Shown here: positions 6,569-11,074 of the stretch, one piece after another | How the letters are laid out: every line of letters begins with the position of its first letter | Numbering within the stretch: the first letter of the stretch is position 1 | Assembly (NCBI GenBank): GCA_002449305.1 | Contig: DKDI01000026.1 | Location: 1-11,074 of the forward strand | Direction of reading: 5' to 3' | Length of the DNA stretch: 11,074 nucleotides | DNA from: Treponema sp. UBA6852 | GTDB taxonomy: Bacteria > Spirochaetota > Spirochaetia > Treponematales > Treponemataceae | Translations under genes and position numbers: made by a program | Notes under the pieces: generated by a model | Databases searched by the model: none | Seen by the model: the letters and a program-made list of their open reading frames with translations, nothing else | Told to the model about the DNA's origin: nothing

Positions 6569-7801
6569 ATGACATTTTTTGAGGAGCTTCAGTGGCGTGG
6601 ACTTGTTAAAGATGTTGCCGGGGAAGACATTGCAGACAAGCTTAACAATGAAAAAATCACATTTTACTGGGGAACAGACCCTACAGCAGACAGCCTTCAC
6701 TTGGGGCATTATTCGTCTTTGGTAACAGCGAAGCGTCTTGCGCGTGCAGGTCATCATCCGATTCTTTTGGTGGGCGGCTCTACAGGTCTTATTGGCGATC
6801 CTCGTCCTACAGCAGAACGTGAAATAATCAGTCATGAAACTCTTGAAAAAAATCTTGCGGGAATAAAAAGCCAGGTTGACAGGATTTTTGAAGGAAAGGC
6901 GGAAATTGTAAACAACTATGACTGGACAAAAGATTATACTTTCCTTGAATTTTTGCGCGACATTGGAAAATACATAAACGTAAGCTATATGCTTTCAAAA
7001 GATATAATTTCACGCCGTCTGGAAACAGGAATTACTTTTGCGGAATTTTCCTACACGCTTCTGCAAGGCTATGACTTTTTGTGGCTTTACAGAAATAAAA
7101 ACTGCATTCTTCAGGCCGAAGGCGCGGATCAGTGGGGAAACATAACAACAGGTCTTGAGCTTATCCGCAAAATTGAAGGCAAGGAAGCCTACGGATTTAC
7201 AATGCCGCTTGTTTTGGACAAGTACGGAAATAAATTTGGAAAAAGCGCGGGAAATGCATTGTGGCTTGACTTGAATAAAACTTCGAGCTATGAGCTTTAT
7301 CAGTATCTTGTGAATGTTGACGATTCAATGGTTGTTGACTACCTTAAGATTTTTACTTTCCTTTCAAAAGAGCAGATTGAAGAACTTGAAGCAAAAAACA
7401 AGGAGCACCCAGAGCTTCGCGAGGCGCACAAGGCTTTGGCACGTGAAATTATCACTGATTTGCACGGAGCAGCAGAATTCGAAAAAGCCGTGAACATAAG
7501 CAGTTCCCTTTTTTCTGGCAATGTGAAGTCTCTTAGCTTAAAGGACATTGAAATTGGATTTAAGGACGTTCCGACTGTTTCAATTTCAGAAGGTGAAAAA
7601 CTGATTGATGTGCTTGTAAATAATAAAATCGCTTCAAGCAAACGCGAGGCAAGAGAATTTCTTGCGGCAGGCTCAATAACCTTAAATGGTGAAAAATCCA
7701 CGGACGAAAATATGCCTTTAACAAGCCAGCTTGCAATTGAAGGAAAAGTGATTGTTCTTCGCCGCGGAAAAAAGAAAAACTACATTGTTAAATTTGGTTG
7801 A
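6569..7801 (+). CDS. tyrS: Tyrosyl-tRNA synthetase (TyrRS)
   Basis: This 410-residue cytoplasmic class I synthetase charges tRNA-Tyr with tyrosine using ATP. The Rossmann domain has the HIGH-type motif HLGH (44-47), GLIGDPRP (73-80), and the tyrosine-pocket block YTLLQGYD (162-169), in which Tyr162, Gln166 and Asp169 are the expected substrate contacts. QAEGADQWGNI (182-192) follows, and the KMSKS-type loop reads KFGKS (222-226), a common TyrRS variant. An S4 RNA-binding domain occupies about residues 342-408 with the usual R-x-AREFL...G-I-LNG pattern. Length matches the standard bacterial enzyme. The start at ATG 6569 has GGAG (6559-6562) 6 bp upstream. The 86 bp between the tRNA terminator and tyrS show no T-box leader and no clear promoter; TATAAA at 6533-6538 is a weak -10 candidate. 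Confidence 0.97.
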   Translation: MTFFEELQWRGLVKDVAGEDIADKLNNEKITFYWGTDPTADSLHLGHYSSLVTAKRLARAGHHPILLVGGSTGLIGDPRPTAEREIISHETLEKNLAGIKSQVDRIFEGKAEIVNNYDWTKDYTFLEFLRDIGKYINVSYMLSKDIISRRLETGITFAEFSYTLLQGYDFLWLYRNKNCILQAEGADQWGNITTGLELIRKIEGKEAYGFTMPLVLDKYGNKFGKSAGNALWLDLNKTSSYELYQYLVNVDDSMVVDYLKIFTFLSKEQIEELEAKNKEHPELREAHKALAREIITDLHGAAEFEKAVNISSSLFSGNVKSLSLKDIEIGFKDVPTVSISEGEKLIDVLVNNKIASSKREAREFLAAGSITLNGEKSTDENMPLTSQLAIEGKVIVLRRGKKKNYIVKFG

Positions 7802-7826
7802 GAATTTGGCAATTTTGATTTATAAT
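7798..7826 (+). promoter_or_regulatory. Promoter of adk, overlapping the tyrS stop codon
   Basis: TTGAGA (7798-7803) and a consensus TATAAT (7821-7826) are 17 bp apart. The -35 box includes the tyrS stop codon TGA at 7799-7801. Transcription would start about 7833, some 45 bp before adk. Confidence 0.65.
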
Positions 7827-7878
7827 ATCATGCGGTGTTTTTATAAAAGCACGCTAAAATTTTATGGGAGTAAAACAG

Positions 7879-8511
7879 ATGAATTTTATTTTTTTAGGAC
7901 CACCGGGAGCAGGAAAAGGAACTTTGGCGGCTCAGGTTTCTGAAGAATACGGAATCCCTCAGATTTCCACAGGAGATATTTTCCGCGAGAACATCAAAAA
8001 CCAGACAGAGCTTGGAAAAAAAGTAAAGGCAATTCTTGATTCCGGCGGACTTGTAAGCGATGAAGTTGTTCTTGAAATTGTGGAAGACAGACTCAAGAAA
8101 GATGACTGCAAGAACGGCTTTATTTTGGACGGATTTCCACGCACAATTCCTCAGGCAGAAGCATTTGAAAAGCTTGGAATCGATGTAAAAGTTGTTAACT
8201 TTGAAGTTGACAACGACTTGATTATTGCGCGCCTTTCAAATCGCCGTGTATGCAAGAACTGCAAGGCAAACTACAATGTTAAATTTATGCCTCCAAAGGT
8301 TGAAGGCAAATGCGACAAATGTGGCGGAGAGCTTTTTACTCGCGAAGACGACAAGCTTGAGTCTATAACTCACCGTCTTGAAGTTTACAGAAAAGAAACT
8401 GAGCCTCTTATAGAATTCTACAAGAAGCTTGGAAAAATCACAGACATTGACAGCGCAAGAGATTCAAGTCTTGTTCTTGTTGATTTTAAAAAGCTTTTTC
8501 CAAAAAAATAA
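7879..8511 (+). CDS. adk: Adenylate kinase, zinc-lid type
   Basis: This 210-residue enzyme interconverts ATP + AMP and 2 ADP, and keeps adenylate pools balanced in the cytoplasm. It shows P-loop GPPGAGKGT (7-15), AMP-site STGDIFR (30-36) with Arg36, DGFPRT (84-89), and a long-form LID with four cysteines (Cys125, Cys128, Cys145, Cys148) spaced CxxC-x16-CxxC, which should bind a structural zinc. Arg118, Arg122 and Arg123 fit the conserved phosphate-binding arginines. An in-frame ATG at 7864 exists, but ATG 7879 is preferred because GGGAG (7866-7870) sits 8 bp before it and the protein then starts at the family's usual MNFIFLGPP. It has its own promoter after tyrS and its own terminator, so it looks largely monocistronic. 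Confidence 0.96.
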   Translation: MNFIFLGPPGAGKGTLAAQVSEEYGIPQISTGDIFRENIKNQTELGKKVKAILDSGGLVSDEVVLEIVEDRLKKDDCKNGFILDGFPRTIPQAEAFEKLGIDVKVVNFEVDNDLIIARLSNRRVCKNCKANYNVKFMPPKVEGKCDKCGGELFTREDDKLESITHRLEVYRKETEPLIEFYKKLGKITDIDSARDSSLVLVDFKKLFPKK

Positions 8512-8535
8512 AATAGAAAGCATTTAGCTTTTTCT

Positions 8536-8566
8536 GGCTGTCCATAAATCGGGCAGCCTTTTTTTT
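8536..8566 (+). terminator. Intrinsic terminator of adk
   Basis: GGCTGTCC (8536-8543) pairs with GGGCAGCC (8551-8558) over 8 bp with one G-T pair and a 7-nt loop. Eight T residues (8559-8566) follow. It begins 24 bp after the adk stop. Confidence 0.9.
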
Positions 8567-8655
8567 GTTTCAGTCCTGTTGAAATTCAGGGTAAACACGT
8601 ATAAATGTATTCAGCATAAAACTGGCTTCCAGACACGGTTTCCTGGTTCAAAATC

Positions 8656-8758
8656 GCGCAATAATGCGCTACACGCTGATTGTTGTAAAGTAACTATAGA
8701 ATTGCCCGCTCAGGCGGTCGCAACAATCAGAGTGTTTTTGCCCAAGGAACCGTTCCTT
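8656..8758. other. Hairpin-rich intergenic block of unknown function
   Basis: The 343-bp gap between adk and the next gene (8512-8854) contains, after the adk terminator, a GC-richer block packed with inverted repeats. These are: GCGCA-ataa-TGCGC (8656-8669); a 15-bp arm pair ACACGCTGATTGTTG (8671-8685) with CAACAATCAGAGTGT (8721-8735), one mismatch; CCGC-TCAG-GCGG (8706-8717) nested inside it; and AAGGAAC-C-GTTCCTT (8744-8758). TATAAT at 8783-8788 lies just downstream. A 65-codon frame starting at TTG 8579 (end 8776) crosses the block but has no ribosome site and follows a terminator directly. It could be a small structured RNA, a dispersed non-autonomous repeat, or a protein-gene remnant. 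I cannot tell which. Confidence 0.5.
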
Positions 8759-8819
8759 CGTGCAAACTTTACTTAAATTATTTATAATGCGTTTGCCCTG
8801 TGTTGAAATTTGTTTTGCC

Positions 8820-8848
8820 TTGAAAATCATTTCCAACTCTTGTATTAT
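8820..8848 (+). promoter_or_regulatory. Candidate promoter giving a leaderless transcript of the next gene
   Basis: TTGAAA (8820-8825) and TATTAT (8843-8848) are 17 bp apart. The expected start point, 6-7 bp after the -10, falls on the A of ATG 8855. No Shine-Dalgarno sequence precedes that ATG, which agrees with a leaderless mRNA. The alternative is TATAAT at 8783-8788, which has only a weak -35. Confidence 0.45.
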
Positions 8849-8854
8849 TTTTAT

Positions 8855-10342
8855 ATGCAGAAAAAAGTTACACTTGCTCTTTTTATTGTGATTGTTGCGG
8901 CGGTAGCTGTCGCGTTTATTGCAAAGAATTATTTTTATAAGCCAGATAAAAATAAAACTTCAGCTTCTGTTGTTGTGCCTATGTCGAGTTCCGCAGAAGA
9001 AAAAAAGAATTCAGCGTTTTCTTCAATGGAAGAGGATAACGCGCTTGTTTCTCTTATTCCGCTTAACGACAACGAAACTTTGATTGGCATTGTGAGCATG
9101 GATTTTGACGGAGATGGCTTTGATGACCAGGTGAATGTAATCAGAACAATGGACAGTCCGTATCTTGCGATTTTGGTGGGACTTTATAATCCGCAGAGAA
9201 CTGTTTACGAACGAAAAGCTGTTATTGCCACAGAAATTTCCCAGGCGCAGACTTTTTCTTATACCGGAATGGATTTGACAGGCGAGCATAGAACGGCTTT
9301 GGTTTATCAGGGATTTGCAGATAATGGGGACTCAATTCTTCAGGCGTTTTTTATTTTAAACACAGGCGGAAATTTTTCGCTTATAAAGATTGCCGATTTG
9401 CGCGGAGATGGAACGATTTTTATTCAGCAGCTTGACCGATACGATGCCTACGAGCGTTCAAAGGCAAATGGCGCAAGTTTTCCAATTTGGGTTTATACTT
9501 CGGACTCAGAGCGGCCGGGCAGCGCAGACCAGCTTCAGATTCAATATGAATGGAAGCATTCAGAAAACAGCTATGTAAAAACAAGAACTGTCCGTGTTGC
9601 AGGAAGCAGGATTGCGGCAAAAGAGCTTGCGAAGATTCAGGACGGAACTGTTGCGACCTTTGCAAAATTTTTGAGCGGACTTTGGTATATGACAGAAGCG
9701 AACGGAAACTTGCGTTATGTTTTTTTTGACTATGATTCCCGCGAAATTATTTTTTTCAAGGACGATACAGAAGAAATTTACAAATGGGCGCACAGCAATA
9801 TCCGGCGCAACGGAATTTATCTTTCAACTATAAATCAGGAAATTGAAAATCTTCAGCGCAGAATCGACATAAGCTTAAAAAGCACAGAGGAAATTCATAT
9901 AAGAATTCAAGATGATGTTAGAATGCTTATAAGTGAAAACGCGGTGTGGGACGGAAACTATAAAAAAATCGGAAAGAATATGTTTTTACAGAAGGCTTCG
10001 TCAAAGTCAGCTAGCGTTTCTGAAGCTTTTAAAAAAGACGGTACATGGAAAATTCCAGACGGCTCTACAGTGAAGCTTCAAGACGGAAAATATTCAATGG
10101 AAGCTGAAGGCTTTTTGGAAACAGGAAGCTACACTTGCTTTGAAAACGAAGGCTCTTCTTTTGTTCAGTTCCGTTCTGATTCTGAAAACAACGCGCGTTT
10201 TTCTGGAGTTTATAAATTGTCTTTGGAAGAAAGCAATTCGCCGCAAAAAAAATATATTTTACAGCCATGCAGGGCAACTGGCTACGGAATAGTTGCGCAG
10301 GAGTCTCGTCCAGTTGTCCTTATGATTCCGTCTGATAATTAG
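8855..10342 (+). CDS. Membrane-anchored extracytoplasmic protein, possibly a pallilysin-related adhesin
   Basis: This 495-residue protein has a short basic start (MQKK), one hydrophobic segment at about residues 5-23, then a Lys/Ser-rich spacer. There is no lipobox cysteine, so an uncleaved N-terminal anchor with a periplasmic or surface body is likely. Residues 83-91 (DFDGDGFDD) match a D-x-DGDG-x-x-D calcium loop like those in FG-GAP/VCBS or thrombospondin-3 repeats. GMDLTGEHRTALVY (138-151) and IADLRGDGTIFI (179-190) echo the same spacing, suggesting a beta-propeller-like half. The second contains an RGD tripeptide (183-185). Residues ~268-375 (KFLSGLWYM, YVFFDYDSREIIFF) look like a small beta-barrel and recall treponemal pallilysin-related proteins, but no HExxH protease motif is present. 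The C-terminal ~100 residues are also beta-rich. The frame extends upstream to TTG 8810; ATG 8855 gives the better signal anchor. The family assignment is tentative. Confidence 0.85.
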   Translation: MQKKVTLALFIVIVAAVAVAFIAKNYFYKPDKNKTSASVVVPMSSSAEEKKNSAFSSMEEDNALVSLIPLNDNETLIGIVSMDFDGDGFDDQVNVIRTMDSPYLAILVGLYNPQRTVYERKAVIATEISQAQTFSYTGMDLTGEHRTALVYQGFADNGDSILQAFFILNTGGNFSLIKIADLRGDGTIFIQQLDRYDAYERSKANGASFPIWVYTSDSERPGSADQLQIQYEWKHSENSYVKTRTVRVAGSRIAAKELAKIQDGTVATFAKFLSGLWYMTEANGNLRYVFFDYDSREIIFFKDDTEEIYKWAHSNIRRNGIYLSTINQEIENLQRRIDISLKSTEEIHIRIQDDVRMLISENAVWDGNYKKIGKNMFLQKASSKSASVSEAFKKDGTWKIPDGSTVKLQDGKYSMEAEGFLETGSYTCFENEGSSFVQFRSDSENNARFSGVYKLSLEESNSPQKKYILQPCRATGYGIVAQESRPVVLMIPSDN

Positions 10343-10992
10343 TAAACGAGATTTATGTTGTCAAGAAAGACTGACCCTGAAAAACTTTTACCTTTTATTT
10401 GAAAAGAAATGCTTCTTATGTCGTCTTTTTCTGTTATGGCGGAAATTTGATTGCCGTTTTCATCTGTTATTTCATGGAGCAGGTCAAAGTAGACATTTAT
10501 ATTTTCGCCTATGCCAAGAAGAATTTCTTGTGTTCTTGAAATTATGTGATGTGGTCCGCCTTGAGTTTCCAAAAGAATTACAAGCGGATTTTGGCAAGTG
10601 TTGTTTATGTCTGCAATCAAGACTTTTGCGCTTGACCAGTCTTTTTGAACAAGATTTTCTATTGCAAACGAAGCCTTTGCATTTTGTGGAATTTTTGCAA
10701 AGCTCCATTGCGCGCAGAAATCTCCTTGAGTGCTCCATTCTTCCGTGGTGTCGGTATCTGTTGAATAGTCGTCGCTTTTTGTTTCGCCCAGGGCATACCA
10801 AAAATTTTCTTCTTCAAATCCGTCTATAAGTTCAAGAGTTCCTTTTGGAAGCGGATTGTTTATAGGAATGGCTTTTGCGGCTTTGTTGTTTTCCGCAGTG
10901 ATTTTTGAGTCCGGTTTGCCTGGCATAGAAGTGCACGAAACTAAAAATGCCGCCTGCATAAAAAGAAGTGCTGCTTGAATCGATTTTTGCAT
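10339..10992 (-). CDS. Secreted lipoprotein with a predicted beta-sandwich (carbohydrate-binding-like) domain
   Basis: This 217-residue protein has a type II signal peptide: a hydrophobic core (IQAALLFMQAAFLVSC) ending in LVSC, a relaxed spirochaete lipobox, with Cys20 as the predicted lipidated residue. A polar linker runs to about residue 50. The rest starts with LELIDGFEEENFWYAL and ends with SISFQIKGKSFSGSVFLDNINLVY. This begin-and-end pattern (D-x-FE...W near the start, a final FLDNI-x-L strand) is seen in galactose-binding-like jelly-roll modules such as CBM or CIA30-type domains and in spirochaete FlaA-like proteins. Ligand binding is inferred only. GGAGG (plus-strand 10997-11001) lies 4 bp before the start. 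It converges on the upstream gene and their stop codons overlap (10339-10342), with no terminator between. It may belong to the same envelope function, but nothing shown here proves it. Confidence 0.85.
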   Translation of the reverse strand: MQKSIQAALLFMQAAFLVSCTSMPGKPDSKITAENNKAAKAIPINNPLPKGTLELIDGFEEENFWYALGETKSDDYSTDTDTTEEWSTQGDFCAQWSFAKIPQNAKASFAIENLVQKDWSSAKVLIADINNTCQNPLVILLETQGGPHHIISRTQEILLGIGENINVYFDLLHEITDENGNQISAITEKDDIRSISFQIKGKSFSGSVFLDNINLVY

Positions 10993-11003
10993 AAATCCTC
11001 CAT

Positions 11004-11021
11004 GAATAATAGGAATAATAG
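11004..11021 (-). repeat. Two tandem copies of a 9-bp unit in the lipoprotein leader region
   Basis: On the plus strand GAATAATAG occurs twice in direct succession. Read toward the lipoprotein gene, each copy holds a TATTAT that could act as a -10 box, but neither has a convincing -35 at 16-18 bp. The rest of the right edge (11022-11074) shows no gene. Confidence 0.5.
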
Positions 11022-11074
11022 AATGAACTATTAGCCCAAATGTCGAGTTTTGTAATTTAATGTCATTATCGGGC

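Noticed and set aside
8579..8776. 65-codon frame from TTG 8579, ending ...FLRANFT
   Set aside because: There is no ribosome site, it starts just after a terminator, and it crosses several hairpins. I kept it only as a possible remnant within the structured block. A conserved homologue family would change this.
8855..10342. Metalloprotease activity for the pallilysin-like protein
   Set aside because: No HExxH motif occurs anywhere in the 495 residues, so protease function is not supported.
1..11074. CRISPR array, insertion sequence or integrase attachment site
   Set aside because: No regularly spaced repeats, no transposase or integrase frame, and no duplicated tRNA 3' end were seen in the window.

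Overview
The window looks like a chromosomal stretch from a host-associated Treponema (spirochaete), probably a gut or rumen species. The case rests on several weak signs taken together: moderately AT-rich DNA, a Firmicutes-like SUF cluster ending in sufU, tRNA genes without an encoded CCA, a relaxed spirochaete-type lipobox (LVSC), and a large membrane-anchored protein that resembles treponemal pallilysin-related adhesins. The genus call is inference, because no 16S or species marker is present.

Layout. (1) Bases 1-478 hold the 3' end of an open frame that looks like a phage late control D / VgrG-type spike protein, followed by a domain seen in contractile-injection proteins. It has different codon use from its neighbours and appears cut short. 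(2) Bases 436-5623 form a compact plus-strand operon, sufC-sufB-sufD-sufS-sufU, with gaps of 10-26 bp. It is a complete minimal iron-sulfur cluster assembly machine: SufS takes sulfur from cysteine, SufU receives it, and SufB-SufC-SufD is the ATP-driven scaffold. (3) Bases 5635-6175, minus strand, hold a RelE/ParE-type toxin and a ribbon-helix-helix antitoxin. The toxin starts at TTG within a TTGA overlap, and the promoter is covered by a clear 9-bp inverted-repeat operator. (4) Bases 6229-6482 hold tRNA-Gln(CUG) and tRNA-Glu(CUC), each followed by an intrinsic terminator. (5) Bases 6569-8566 hold tyrS and then adk, which has its own promoter over the tyrS stop codon and a strong terminator. 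(6) Bases 8567-8854 hold no convincing gene but contain a hairpin-rich block and a possible leaderless promoter. (7) Bases 8855-10992 hold two convergent envelope genes that overlap at their stop codons: a membrane-anchored, probably extracytoplasmic protein with a calcium-loop motif, and a lipoprotein with a beta-sandwich-like domain.

Most of the window is core housekeeping (Fe-S assembly, translation, nucleotide metabolism). The accessory parts are the spike-protein remnant, the toxin-antitoxin pair, the structured intergenic block and the two surface genes. I do not see a clearly new multi-gene system. The best leads are the intergenic hairpin block at about 8656-8758, the truncated spike fragment, and the terminator placed between the two tRNAs.
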